Assembly: GCA_033977485.1 (NCBI GenBank)
Contig: CM066993.1
Coordinates: 67,000,864-67,064,863 of the forward strand
Direction: 5' to 3'
DNA: 64,000 nt
DNA from: Hydrangea macrophylla
Lineage: Eukaryota; Streptophyta; Magnoliopsida; Cornales; Hydrangeaceae
The stretch's first letter is position 1, and every line of letters begins with the position of its first letter. Positions 1 to 10,245 of this stretch are shown here, in pieces. A program made the position numbers and the translations under genes. A model generated the notes under the pieces. It was not told the origin of the DNA. It was given only the letters and a program-made list of their open reading frames with translations, and made no database searches.

Positions 1-44
1 CTAGCAGTGGGCATGGTACCTTCAGTCTTCCATTTTATTCAGTG

Positions 45-1172
45 CTAAGATTGACTCCCTGATCTGCGTGCTCTCTTTCTGGATCTCTGTGGTGGTGGAG
101 CATTGTTCTGAACTTCTTGTTCGGGACAAACTTTGCGTACATGCCCAGTCTTTCCACAATTGAAACACCGTACTTGTTTCCCGGTGAGTTGTCTCGGTGC
201 TGTGCATTCTTTGGAGTGGTGTCCAAGTGCTCCGCAGTTGTAGCAGATATCACGTTGCTTTACATGTGTCTGAACGGCTGTCTGGCTAACTCTTCTGTCA
301 CTGATTTGCTGTCTCTTGTTATGATTCTGAGTGCGCTCAGAGTTTCCTCTGGTGATTACAGACTGCATTCGAGTGCTTGCTCGTGACACTTGATTGCCTC
401 TTCGACTTTCTCCTGGGTTGGTTGTCTGGAACCAGTTGTCTTTTTCTCCTTGTGGGTGGCTTTTTAGTTTCTTGCTGTTCAGAGCTATGTTTTCTAGTTG
501 CGTGGCTAATTCGACCATTTCTTCGAACGGTTGGTCAAGGTATACTGCTGCTGTCTTTTGAATATCTGGATTTAGTCCTCCGTAATATTGTAGTGTCTTA
601 TTTTGCTGAGTATCTACCATGAATGGAGCAAATCGTGATAGTCTCTCAAATTTCGACGTGTATTCTTGCACCGTCATGTTGCCTTGAACTAACTCTATAA
701 ATTCCTTTTTCTTCTTGTTTCTTTCTGTTCTTGGGAAGTACTTTGCTAGGAATTTTGTTTTGAATGCTTCCCACGTCATTCTCCTTGTAACATCTTCGCC
801 CACTGTAGCTTCGACAGATTCCCACCAGTCGGCTGCCGAATATGTCAATTGGAAAACAGCCAAGCGTCTTTTCTCCGTTTCGTTGCATTCAAGGGCTTGA
901 AACATTCGTTCCATATCACGAAGCCATTGCTCAGCTTCCCATGCTTCTGTCATTCCAGTGAAAGTTCCTGGTTTAAGTGCACGGAATCTCTCAAGCAGTT
1001 TATCTCCTGTCTGACAAGTATCCTGGCCGTTGATGATGCGGTCCAAGTGATCACTTGCTTGTTCCACGCGTCGGACAAGAGCTCCTATCAATCCTGTTGG
1101 ATCCACTGCTGGGGGTATCACATTTGTTGTTCCGTGGGATGAATTCTGAGTATTCCATTTTCTCTTAACCAT
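45..1172 (-). CDS. gag: Retrotransposon Gag polyprotein with two CCHC zinc knuckles
   Basis: Capsid/nucleocapsid protein of the minus-strand gypsy element, expected to form cytoplasmic particles that package the element RNA. I start it at the ATG at 1172 (MVKRKW), which has a good plant context; the frame is open five codons further up but without an ATG. The 375 residues hold a retrotrans_gag domain (roughly 65-200, with AEQWLRDMERMF and DWWES) and two knuckles at about 310-323 (CYNCGALGHHSKEC) and 336-349 (CFNCGKTGHVRKVC). A basic tail with RSRKRARR ends at a TAG at 45-47. No protease follows in this frame within the window, unlike the related element at 53554 where gag and protease are fused. 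Confidence 0.9.
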   Translation of the reverse strand: MVKRKWNTQNSSHGTTNVIPPAVDPTGLIGALVRRVEQASDHLDRIINGQDTCQTGDKLLERFRALKPGTFTGMTEAWEAEQWLRDMERMFQALECNETEKRRLAVFQLTYSAADWWESVEATVGEDVTRRMTWEAFKTKFLAKYFPRTERNKKKKEFIELVQGNMTVQEYTSKFERLSRFAPFMVDTQQNKTLQYYGGLNPDIQKTAAVYLDQPFEEMVELATQLENIALNSKKLKSHPQGEKDNWFQTTNPGESRRGNQVSRASTRMQSVITRGNSERTQNHNKRQQISDRRVSQTAVQTHVKQRDICYNCGALGHHSKECTAPRQLTGKQVRCFNCGKTGHVRKVCPEQEVQNNAPPPQRSRKRARRSGSQS

Positions 1173-1646
1173 GGTGTATGCTAGCAAGGGTTATACCTAC
1201 GAGTTAACACCTATTTGGTCAATACCTTATCTTATCTCGTCTGATCATATAACAAGTAACAGTATTGAGTTAACAGGGATTTCTAGCATATAATGATCAT
1301 CATAACTACTACTAGGATTAAGGGTAAGGCATTCTTATCCTTGGCCTTTCTAGACTCTAGGTTGAACTGACTGTTCTGAGATCCATCTCAGGAAGTTCGT
1401 CAGTGCCTAAAACATCTATCAACTAATGGTCAAGTCTATATTCTTATTAATAATAAACATTTAAGAGGTAAGAGTAGTAATTAGTTAAAAGTGAGAAATC
1501 ATCTCATCCATACAATTATAGGTAAGTCAAGTCAGAAACATCTACTACTGATCAGAAAATAAAAGGGTACATCAACAGTACGAATATTAATTCTACGAAT
1601 CTGGAATACATCAAAAGAAGTGGAACAATTAAAATATAAGATGAAT
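1173..1646 (-). other. Untranslated spacer between extra ORF and gag
   Basis: No credible ORF. Directly upstream of gag (minus strand) there is a TTAAC branch-point-like word and a TTGCTAG that could serve as a 3' splice site about 10 nt before the ATG. The word GCTAGCAT here is shared with the sequence in front of the 169-codon ORF. Confidence 0.4.
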
Positions 1647-2156
1647 CTAGCTAAGAATCCATCCTCCATCTCTCTCAACATCAGAGTCAGAGGTCACTTC
1701 TCCTAAGTCACTGGATGGTGGAAAGTCAATCGGAGGGATACCAACAAATGCATCCCAGGCTGGCTCTAGGGGCCAATCAGGGTCCTCTATCATCTCTGGC
1801 TCCGCTAGTGGGTCTTCATCTGGATCATCATCTGAGTCATCGTCAGAACCTGCAGGGGTAACATAGTGTACTATGTCCTCTGGTGGCTCGTCCTGGTCAT
1901 AGATCGCAAGGTTTCCAAGGGCATGGGGAATCTCTTCCATCTCCGTAGATGGCAAGCGCGGTGCTATCACTCTATGATAGGCTAACTCTGGAACAGGTCT
2001 CTCACGGAGGAAGCAACGTGTCCACTTCCTTATACTCTGGCGAACTCTATGCTTGATGGTGTTGCTAACATGGCCAAATCCTCGAGGGGCAAATTGTCTC
2101 TCTAAGGTAACTCTGTACTGTCCATCCTCAGCATCGTGCTCTATCTTGTACTCCAT
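1647..2156 (-). CDS. Extra ORF (169 aa) in the gypsy leader, unknown function
   Basis: Sense-strand ORF between primer site and gag. I do not recognise the product. The N-terminal ~85 residues look folded and basic (RQFAPRGFGHV, KHRVRQSIRKWTRCFLRER), followed by a strongly acidic tail (SDDDSDDDPDEDP, and D/E/P-rich to the end). It starts MEYKIEHDAEDG, loosely like the MEPFYVHDGFGG start of the other extra ORF. The ATG at 2156 follows a strong splice-acceptor-like sequence. Length, compositional structure and sense orientation argue for a real coding sequence; the element may have acquired or duplicated it. No homology search was possible. Confidence 0.6.
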   Translation of the reverse strand: MEYKIEHDAEDGQYRVTLERQFAPRGFGHVSNTIKHRVRQSIRKWTRCFLRERPVPELAYHRVIAPRLPSTEMEEIPHALGNLAIYDQDEPPEDIVHYVTPAGSDDDSDDDPDEDPLAEPEMIEDPDWPLEPAWDAFVGIPPIDFPPSSDLGEVTSDSDVERDGGWILS

Positions 2157-2186
2157 GCTAGCCTGCCCAACACAGAAAACTAACTT
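2157..2186 (-). promoter_or_regulatory. Candidate 3' splice site before the 169-aa ORF
   Basis: On the minus strand a TACTAAG branch-point-like word is followed by a T-rich stretch and TTGGGCAG, then GCTAGC and the ATG. The last 19 bases match the sequence in front of the 190-aa ORF at all but two positions (TTGGRCAGGYTAGCATGGA). This fits expression from a spliced mRNA, which is inference. Confidence 0.45.
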
Positions 2187-2709
2187 AGTACTGGTGCTAA
2201 TTAAAGGAATATCTTAATATTTTATAGTAATAAGGGGGGGGGGGGGGGGGGATACCTTTCTTAATTCTTTCTAAACCTTGAGTTACTGTTAATTGTTCCA
2301 AATCTGACTCTCTGATCCTATAATAGTTCTTGCTTCTACATTTATTACACTTATGACCTCTATGGCTCAACTTATCGTAGGGATTTCTCAGTCATTATTA
2401 TAGACTAAGAGTATACAAGTTTAAATAAATTACTAATGACAAACAAGCAATACCTCCACGTTGAACATATATATATCAAGTTAAAGATAACATCCATAGA
2501 TAGATTTAAACATAGTGCAACATAGTTACAAAAACATTTACATTAGAGAGTGCGTACGCTAAGTACATACATAGTGGGGAATAGTGCCAACAACATATAC
2601 ATGAAAGGCATACACGTTACTACTACTACGTGTTACATGCCTGAGTACAGATATATACACAAAAGATGGACTAACAGTCCTATTACATAATCCTTCGATC
2701 ATCCAGGTC
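2187..2709 (-). other. Spacer between the two extra ORFs, with a G run
   Basis: No supported gene. Contains an 18-base G homopolymer (2234-2251, a C run on the element's sense strand) and AT-rich unique sequence. It could be intronic if the ORFs are expressed by alternative splicing. Confidence 0.4.
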
Positions 2710-3282
2710 CTAGATCTTCGACTTTCCCTTCCCAGCTATGTCTTTCTTGGGTGGCTTCTTGCTCGCATTCTTAGTTGGGTCAGCATTGACTGAGGAATCA
2801 GCATCCTCCACAGAATTGGTCTCCTTTGCTGAAACTTCTTCATCATCATCCTTCTCCTTATCAGTCCCCATAACTGACTCATCAGTCAAAGGTGTATCAG
2901 CTATGGACTCCTCTGGTACTGGGGGTGGCATAGCAGAAGATGGTCCTACGCGTCCTGGTGGGGGTGTCAGCTTAACTCGAAAAGTCATGACTCGAAGGGT
3001 ATAGCTGTCATGAGTCATCTCAGCAGCTTCCTGATGAACAAGTCTAAGGGTGTTTTCTCGATAATATGCCTCTCTCTGCAGAATCTCTGGGTCCTCAATC
3101 CCCAACACATGTACATCATGCCACATATTTTCCTCTAAATGTAGCTGGGCACTCCGTATGATCCTTTGCCGGTACAACACTGGGTCCGCAGGCTCTATAC
3201 GATCTGGGTAAACCCAATGTCCTCCAAACCCGTCGTGGACATAGAATGGTTCCATGCTAACCTGTCCAATGTAAACTATCAT
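2710..3282 (-). CDS. Extra ORF (190 aa) in the gypsy leader, unknown function
   Basis: First ORF after the primer binding site, in the sense of the element. I do not recognise it. An ATG at 3282 opens the frame, but the ATG at 3255 (MEPFYVHDGFGGHWVYPDR) is the likelier start because it sits six bases after a consensus-like splice acceptor. Residues ~1-115 look globular (WVYPDR, VLYRQRIIRSAQLHLEEN, TLRLVHQEAAEM); the rest is Pro-, then Asp/Glu- and finally Lys-rich (KKPPKKDIAGKGKSKI), a typical disordered nucleic-acid-binding tail. Accessory ORFs before gag are known in some plant gypsy lineages such as Tat/Ogre; I know of no standard one in Tekay. Confidence 0.6.
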   Translation of the reverse strand: MIVYIGQVSMEPFYVHDGFGGHWVYPDRIEPADPVLYRQRIIRSAQLHLEENMWHDVHVLGIEDPEILQREAYYRENTLRLVHQEAAEMTHDSYTLRVMTFRVKLTPPPGRVGPSSAMPPPVPEESIADTPLTDESVMGTDKEKDDDEEVSAKETNSVEDADSSVNADPTKNASKKPPKKDIAGKGKSKI

Positions 3283-3293
3283 AGGGTTAGTAT
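3256..3293 (-). promoter_or_regulatory. Candidate branch point and 3' splice site before the 190-aa ORF
   Basis: Minus strand: TACTAAC, a perfect branch-point consensus, lies about 26 nt before TTGGACAG, then GTTAGC and the ATG at 3255. It is nearly the same acceptor as in front of the 169-aa ORF. Confidence 0.5.
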
Positions 3294-3366
3294 CTTCATA
3301 ATTGGGGAAAAGATCTAATGGTTTATAACTTAAAGTGCATAGGACAAACGGTAAATGCCTAACCTA

Positions 3367-3379
3367 GGCTCTGATACCA
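3367..3379 (-). promoter_or_regulatory. Primer binding site (initiator Met tRNA)
   Basis: Minus strand reads TGGTATCAGAGCC, complementary to the 3' end of plant initiator tRNA-Met, the usual primer for Tekay and many copia elements. It lies 9 bp from the LTR edge at 3389. Confidence 0.92.
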
Positions 3380-3731
3380 CTAAAACCCTGTCACGCCCCG
3401 GAGTAAGCCAAAAATAGGGAAAATAAAAATTTTCCTTTATGGGTCCGTAGACACGTGACTAGTTTGTTAACCGTTCTGTCCTTCTAACTCCGCACCATAA
3501 AAATCATAAGGAAATGCTAGAACATAAGCATAATCTAAACTTATCAGAGCGTAAGTACAGCAGTGGAAATTAAACAGGGATTACAATAACTTCAATCTTA
3601 ATACAAGAGTCCATACTAAACAATTTATACAATCTTAAAACTTGAGAAACTGTCTATCAGGTCCTGGGCAAGGCTTTATTCTCCTTGGCTCCACGGTACA
3701 GCATCCTGAACTCTTCTATCTATCTCCAAAC

Positions 3732-4955
3732 CTGCAACACTCTGGGCATACGAATGCCCAGGGCGTAACATGCCGTCAGCCTTGGAACAAGGCTGAGTGA
3801 GGGTCTCAACCGCACAATAATCAGTAAATACAACACATCTCTCAACTCACGTCATAATTTAGTACTTTAAAGCACGGTTATTCTCTTATCAAAAGACGCA
3901 TTCTCACCACGGGCATAATAGAGGTTTCAACAAGAAAGATAAATAGATAAATATAACATCATAGAATACATTCTCTTTATTATAAACTCGTGCGTGCAAA
4001 TGCATGATCACTAAGACTCACTCCCAACTCTTTTCAAAGACACTTGCTTTTAAACAGATATTTTCAAAACCATATTATTTTAAAACCAAAACTTTTCAAA
4101 ACCAAATCATTTGTACCAGTTCATTTCCTCCTTAACTCAATCTCATCATTCGCTTTCTCTTTCCCATCCACTTGAGAACACGCGGTATATCAAGGATGAT
4201 CACATACTATCACAGCCAATTCATACTCATTCCCTTGATAGGCCACCGGACGTCTTCACGGCGCACACTATCTGTAAACAATGAAACTGGCACATGGGAC
4301 GTCTTCAACCATGTGTATACTCTCACCGGTCGTCTACACAGCTGAGAAATATATTAGGGCACTAGCCGGATGTATTCAACGATACATGGGACATCTTCAA
4401 CCACGTATGCGCATCACCGGACGTCTTCAACGGCGAGAGGCGCGCTAGGAACCCCAACCGTTCATGTCCACCCGGCTCGTCAGCCGTTGATCCATAGGAT
4501 CCAGAAATCACATCTCATCTCATTCACATTCTCATCAAACACTTCTCTTTCTCATACATGACGCATGCTGACACATGTCATGAAATGCACGTGTGTCCAT
4601 CATCGATACTCATATGCAATTCTACTTTTATTCCTCTTTATTATTAACATGGCATGCGTTATTTATTCAGTCAACAACATCGTAAAACGTGCATTTAACA
4701 CATAGCGGCAGAAACGTAACATATAGAGCATGGATCATATAACATGGATTTGATACCGATAAACATATAGATAAAACCCTTGACATGCTCACGTATGCGA
4801 TAGCACTACCATAACATGCTTTTAGACATCTTATAATTAACGGCAATACACTTGACATCATAAATCAGCTCATCACTTATACAGAATATCATACATGTGA
4901 CTTTAATCATCTTATATTAGTCATAATAGGATTAGAGTGAGGTTAGGAAACTCAC
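3732..4955 (-). other. Candidate intron inside LTR leader
   Basis: Minus-strand donor CTCGAG/GTGAGTTTCCTAACC (GT at 4955-4954) and acceptor TGTTGCAG/GTTTGGAG (AG at 3733-3732) match donor and acceptor contexts in the LTRs at 35346 and 51255. The intron would span the CACCGGACGTC cluster. Inferred; no transcript evidence. Confidence 0.4.
4243..4436. repeat. Degenerate short repeat CACCGGACGTCTTCAACGG, six copies
   Basis: Six related words begin near 4243, 4292, 4324, 4363, 4384 and 4414 (for example CACCGGACGTCTTCA, CATGGGACGTCTTCA, CACCGGTCGTCTACA). Spacing is irregular, 21-49 bp, so it is a motif cluster and not a regular satellite. Confidence 0.7.
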
Positions 4956-5904
4956 CTCGAGTCGCTGCTCCTCGAAACGTAGATAAACGTCAAGTTCTAC
5001 AACAATAAACGGAATAAACAGAAGTAATGTATGAGTACAATTATAGGGGCAAAATGGTAATTTTATCAAATGAGGTCATAAACCTCAAGGTAGTGATCTA
5101 CGTGTCATTCTAAGTCCAACGCCATTGACTAGACTCAAATCGGAGTCCGTCGCATTTTTCGAGGTAATATGCGGGGCTTACTACACTAATGCAGGCCCTA
5201 AAAGACAGGCTGTATTTTCGACCGAGTCGAAAAGTCACCAAACTTTACGGGAATGTTCTAGACATTATTCTAAGACTCTGGGAACTGACCGCGTAATTTT
5301 CGGAGTCCTAGATTATTTATTATGAATTATTGAAGATAATATATGCTAGAAAATACCCGAAACGGGATTTAAATATGTAATTATAATTATACAGAGAAAT
5401 CAGTACTTAAAAGTATTTTTATTAAATACTAGATATTAAAATACACCACCAGTATTTATTTCATAATTTTCGAAGCTCGTTTGGTATTTTTAATAATTAA
5501 TATACTCATAAAATAGCTCCTTATTAATTATTAAAAATACTAGACTATAATATTATAACTTTATAATTTACACTATATAATAAAATAGTCCCTGGGTCAT
5601 TACCCTATTTTTCTAGAATTTATAAATACACATAGGTATTTATTAACTATTTAAAATCATATAAAACTAATATTTATTATTTATTTTTAACCATATAAAT
5701 AATAAATATACAATATATATATTATAATAATGATATATAGAATATTAAAATAATATTCTATAATATAAAAACATTAATGGTATTAATTATAAACCATATG
5801 CAATTATTAAAATAATTTAAATCAATTTAGGCTACTTAATATTAATAATTCTAATAATAAGAATAATAATAATAATAACAATAATAATAATAATAATAAT
5901 AAAA

Positions 5905-6420
5905 TCTTCAGACCCGACGGGTCGACCCGAACCCCTATGGGTTACCCGAATATACTCTCAACAAAATCCAAGGACGCGACCCGATGGGTCAGACCCGACC
6001 CGACCGAGACACAAACGGGTTGCCCATTTCTACGAACAAAGAAACCCAAACCAAAACCCATTCGGGTTGACCCTAACCCGAACCCGAAACCAGATACACT
6101 CTCAACTAAACCTACCCGATAACCCAAACCCGGACTGAACCCGACCCAAAGCCTAACCCGCTAACACTCACAAACCAACCCAGCCCGCTAACCTAAACCC
6201 TAACCAAACCCGAACCAAACCCTAACCCATTCCTAGACGCAACGCGACCCGGACTAAAACCCAAAACCCAACCCGACGTCAAAACGACGTCGTCCCACTA
6301 AAGAGCACCCGTGGGTTATCTAAACCCAACCCGACCCGCTACCGTAACCCTTCTACACACTCAGACTAACCCGCCCATAACCCGACCCTAACCCGGACGT
6401 TATAACCCGTTTGCAACCGG
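5905..6420. repeat. CCCGA / ACCCTAA-like degenerate tract
   Basis: About 500 bp dominated by ACCCGA, AACCCG and some CCCTAAC words, directly after an AT-rich block (5340-5905). It resembles the CCCG-rich subterminal regions of plant hAT elements (compare 60690-60910), so it may be an old hAT insertion in the LTR. I could not find matching terminal repeats. Confidence 0.45.
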
Positions 6421-7184
6421 GTCGTCTTCATCTTCTCCGGCGAAGAGGCGTCACCGGAAAATCGGGCTTCGCCGGAAAACACCTCTCTCTTCATATCTCT
6501 CTCATTCCTTCATCAAAATTGATGAATCCAACGGCAAAATGACCGGTCAGGGACCCTCTACAACATACTAGGATATGGAAGATCGGCCTATTCGTTTCGA
6601 CCTCCTACCAGTCGATTATTCTCTCGGCTATTTGAGAGAATAATGGCCTGCATGGCCATTCAAACTTACCCCAAATCAAAACCTGCTACCATGGGGTTCT
6701 ACTGGGACCAAGGGGATCACAATGGTGTGGGTTTTAAGAGCCTTGGTTATGATTTCAAAATCAAGCTCCATTATGGAGCTTCAATGGTGGACCGGAGCAT
6801 ATCCAGAGCTTAGGGCTCTGTTTGGAAGCTTGCATGCAGGTCTAGGGGTTCCTAAGTGACATGCAGAGGCTCAAGAATGTGTGAGAGGGGTTGGGTTTAC
6901 CTCAGGGGAGTCTCTGATCTCTCCTTTCTCCGATCAACTCTCCTCTTTCCCTCCTGCGTCTCTATCTTCTCTCTCTGGTCTTCTGTGTGTGTGTGTGGGG
7001 GTGTATAGAGGGGAATGGGCAGAGAGGGGTGTGGTGCTCACAATGTGGGGGGGTGTTGTGTGTAGAGGCCGGGGGTGGTGGGGTGAGAGATGTTCTCTCA
7101 AGCTTTCTCTCACTCTCTCGGTTCTCTCTCTCTCTATAATCTGTATAGACAGATTTTGTGGGGGTGAAATGGTGTGAAGGGGTG

Positions 7185-7194
7185 CATTATATAG
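7185..7194 (-). promoter_or_regulatory. TATA box of the gypsy LTR
   Basis: Minus-strand CTATATAATG, about 540 bp into the LTR, followed by a C-rich then GA-rich leader. This makes U3 about 0.54 kb and leaves a transcribed R-U5 of about 3.7 kb. Confidence 0.55.
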
Positions 7195-7860
7195 AGGGGA
7201 GTGGTGGGGAGGTTTGGTTGTGTGTGTAGTTGGTGCACCAATGTGTACTCACATGTATAAGTGTGTGTGTGCGCGTCCAAGGGTAGATTAAGTGGGGTCC
7301 ACATGACCGCCAGGTGGTAGTGTGGGTCCCGTACGGGGTAATATGCACTGGGGTGTGTGTGTGGGTCTTAAAGTACGTGCAGGTGTATGTGGTGTGTGCC
7401 TAAGGTTAGATTATTAGGGTGGGGTCCACTTGGTTCCTAAGAATAGTGTGGGTCTCACTCACAGGTTGCTACACTACTGACTTATAAATGAGACTGACAA
7501 TGTAAACCTGTTATTAGGATATGCGGATCCAAATGCAATTCTACTATAGAAATTATATATGCCGGGGTTACGACCATTCTAGTAGGCACTAGATTGACTT
7601 GACGTAGTCGTCGTCAAGACGATTACTAAGGATTCTAGTAAGAGCTCCTAATGGATCTTTTGTAACTGCACTACGGTGATGTCACCAATCTGATATTCCT
7701 ACGTGGAATTGGTATAAAATTCTGGGTGCTACATGTCGCAACCCATTAGGCTACAATACTCGTGGTTATTGGTCCAAAGTTCTCATCCCTAAAACTAAGA
7801 TCTGGCCATGTGACACCTTCATAGCTCCTAATAACCCCCCCCCCCCCCCCCCCCCCCTAT

Positions 7861-8026
7861 TGTAACGATGTATTGAGATCCTCGACAGCACTTTGGAACA
7901 TCAGCCATGTGAGTGCTATAGGACCACAAATTTTTTTTTTTTAAATAATTTATTTGTGGTCCTACAATGCTCACATGGCCGATACTGCCCCCAAGAGGAA
8001 GCTGAGGATCCTTACTCTGTAACGAT
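7861..8026. mobile_element. Foldback MITE with 9-bp direct repeats
   Basis: TGTAACGAT occurs at 7861-7869 and again at 8018-8026, flanking a ~148 bp imperfect inverted repeat whose arms share GATCCTC, GCCATGTGAG and AGGACCACAAA around an A/T loop. A 9-bp duplication fits a Mutator-type MITE. A C23 tract lies just to the left (about 7835-7857). Confidence 0.6.
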
Positions 8027-8149
8027 TGGGTAAGCCTAAACTAACCATCACTTGATATGATGACCCTAGAAGCCAAATATTACAAAGGAAAAAACAAAAA
8101 AATAAAAATAATAAAAGAAGAAGAATTACATTACTTGTTTTAATAAGTC

Positions 8150-8549
8150 TACAACTCGGGAGGGTTGGGTTTCATTTTAGGTCCGTTCGGGCTCGATTCG
8201 AGTTTTAGTGGAGTCTGCCCGAGTTTGAATTGCAGCAGATAAACAACAATAAAATGATAATCAAATTTAAATTTGTCACTAAAATACACTATAATCTCAC
8301 AATTAAAAATAATACATAGATAGAATATAGTATATTTATAATATATAAACATATATGTGTGAGAGTGGAGGCTCGGGTACTTGGATTGATAATTTCTATG
8401 TTCAAACTCAACCCGCCAGATTCAATTCGAGTTTGAACTTTTTAACTCAAAGTCGCCCAAAATAATTCAAAAAAATTGTTCAAACCCGAATAATTTACAA
8501 ATTTGGCGTGGACCGAACTCGAGTTGAACCCATCGAAATTGCAGCCCTA
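8150..8549. mobile_element. Remnant of a hAT-like non-autonomous element (right end)
   Basis: The right edge reads CGAAATTGCAGCCCTA, the inverse of the common plant hAT terminus TAGGGCTGCAA, and the stretch is rich in TCGAGTT/AACCCG subterminal words. The left terminus was not identified. No coding capacity. Confidence 0.4.
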
Positions 8550-9349
8550 GTTTTTATTGGTTATGAAACACTCCAAGTTTCGATTTAAAAAAAAAAAAGA
8601 ATGGCTTTGTAGTAGTACTATATAACACGAGATAGCAACCCACTATTATTCTATATTTTCTTGTTTATGTATGAAGTTATAATAAAGGAAGACAACGTCA
8701 CAGTGCAAAGGAGGAATTATTTCATCATCTCAGACTCAAAGTACACCTACTTTACAGTACAAGTTTATCTCCTAGCAACTATCGAAGCAAGTTAAAAGTA
8801 AAAAGTTACTTGAAGATCAATGGTGATGATAAAGATGGAAGTTGCTTGAAGACACTTGTCATCGTAGGAGCATCTCCCACTAATTGGTAGTTGTAGAAAT
8901 TTGAATTATTAGTTATTGTAGTTAGAGGAAAATGTAATTCAAATTCAAAGTAGTTGTAAGTTTCTTCTATAAATATGTTGTAATGTACTCATTGTAAAGG
9001 GTCCTTGACTAACAAAAAATATTTCAACATTATGTAATCCTTTTTATTTGGCCACCATGGCTATTACTTTATTTTACATTAGTTTAGTTTTAGTTTAGTA
9101 TTCCTTCAATACTTTACTTTCCTTTAATGCAATTGGTAGGAGTAGTTATAGAATAGTTCAACCACTTCGAAGGTATCCTTCAAACTCCCACTTCTCTTCT
9201 TCGTCTTCTTCTTCTTCTTCTTCTTCTTCGTATTTCATTTCACACGTTTGAAGTCCTTGTTAAGGCATCGAACATCACCACAATCTCCCTGGTGAGGCGC
9301 AGTTTGGATCACACACATTGGCAATTTGCTTGCTTGGTACGCTCGCACA
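8550..9349 (+). mobile_element. Left part of a decayed gypsy element split by the CACTA insertion
   Basis: No gene. A TATA-like TCTATAAATATG (near 8969) and downstream A/T-rich signals suggest an old LTR. The sequence continues beyond the CACTA at 17696 with TTTTTGGCACGACCGG, the kind of leader found just before gag in Tat-type gypsy elements. LTR boundaries and primer site could not be fixed. Confidence 0.4.
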
Positions 9350-9371
9350 CACTACACCATATGGGCAAATT

Positions 9372-9538
9372 TGTAACAGACATGTTTTATGATTTGTAAC
9401 GGGTATACCCGTTACTAATTTGTAACGGATATATCCGTTACAAATTTCAAAAAACCGTTACTAATTACCATTATTTTGGTTACTTAATTTTTGCAACGGG
9501 TATATTTATATTTGTAACGTGTATATCCGTTACAAAAT
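9372..9538. repeat. CACTA left subterminal repeats
   Basis: About four palindromic or half copies of GTAACGGRTAT...CCGTTAC, for example near 9397, 9421, 9452 and 9515. Confidence 0.85.
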
Positions 9539-9629
9539 TGATCCCAAAAAAATAAAATAATAAAATAGTTTGACAAATGCTCCAACCATCGGGCTCCAAC
9601 AGAAGTTTTCATAAGAAGATAGGAGTACA

Positions 9630-10245
9630 TATTTGTGGGAGAAAAAAAGGAGAGAGAAAGGAGAGAAGGGGAAAGAGCCCTAGATCTACAGCCCACCAGA
9701 CCTCGCCGCCGACCCAACGCTGCCATCGACCCAACACCGTCGCCGTCGCCGCCGCCGACGACGCCGACGCCGATGTCGACCTCCTCTCGGTATACCCTTC
9801 TTCTTCTTCTTCTTCTACTTCTTCTTCCTTCTTCTTCTTTTACTTTCTTCCTTATTTTTCTTCTTCTATCTCTTTCAATAAGCAATCAGAAAAGCTAGGG
9901 TTTTGTTGATTTTATATTTAGTGGAAGAGAATTGAAAGTTTGCTAAGGATTCAGGGTTTACAAAGGATTCAAGGTCTACAATCCAAAAATCGGTATGCTT
10001 CTATTCATGTCTTCTTTCTTTTAAGACTGGTATATAAGTGCTTAAATGCTTCTGATGATTAGAGAGTCTTGTTTGAACTCTGTAATTTAGGGTTTGTTAG
10101 TAGTGAACTTTTCGATTTTGGGTTAGATGTTGGGTTTGCATAGTACAGGTTTAGTATTTGATTTCCAACATGATTTTGTGTGGGTTTGTGGTTTTCAACA
10201 CGATCTAACTAAACTAACTTCAACTATTGTGGTTCTATTCACCAT
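9630..10245 (+). other. GC-rich exon-like and intron-like segment at the CACTA left interior
   Basis: A GC-rich stretch (about 9675-9790, CCGCCGACG-type) followed by TCTTCTTCTT and T-rich sequence looks like the 5' UTR or first exon of a captured plant gene. Open frames here encode only low-complexity Ser/Arg/Pro, so I do not call a protein. Confidence 0.3.

Larger units (their letters stand above)
1..7733 (-). mobile_element. Ty3/gypsy (Tekay/Del-like) LTR retrotransposon, 5' part only
   Basis: Reading on the minus strand the order is LTR (7733 to 3389), primer binding site, two extra ORFs, then gag running out of the window at position 1; pol and the 3' LTR lie outside. The gag sequence, two CCHC knuckles, iMet-tRNA primer site and very long LTR fit the Tekay/Del chromoviruses. 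The target-site duplication cannot be tested because the other end is missing. Lineage is inferred from gag and LTR style, since no reverse transcriptase or chromodomain is visible. Confidence 0.85.
3389..7733 (-). repeat. 5' LTR of the gypsy element (4.3 kb)
   Basis: On the minus strand it begins TGTAGCACCC (7733) and ends GGGGCGTGACA (3389), giving TGT...ACA ends and the expected spacing to the primer site. At 4345 bp it is long even for Tekay elements. No protein-coding gene is supported inside. Notable internal parts: TATA box near 7190, leader intron signals, a CACCGGACGTCTTC repeat cluster, an AT-rich block (5340-5905) and a CCCGA-type block. The 7733 boundary rests on end structure only. 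Confidence 0.7.

Noticed and set aside
4243..4436. CRISPR-like spaced repeat
   Set aside because: Spacing is irregular, repeats are degenerate, and the context is a plant LTR.
5937..6127. Open frames on both strands through the CCCGA tract, and telomere-like CCCTAA words
   Set aside because: Composition artefact; words are too irregular for an interstitial telomere, and the tract resembles hAT subterminal sequence.
6881..7177. 98-codon plus-strand open frame in the LTR
   Set aside because: Antisense to the element in a CT/GT-rich leader; low-complexity Ser/Leu/Val content.
9484..9909. Open frames on both strands with Ser/Arg/Pro runs
   Set aside because: Produced by CTT and CCG repeats in the CACTA left interior; opposite strands are open over the same bases.
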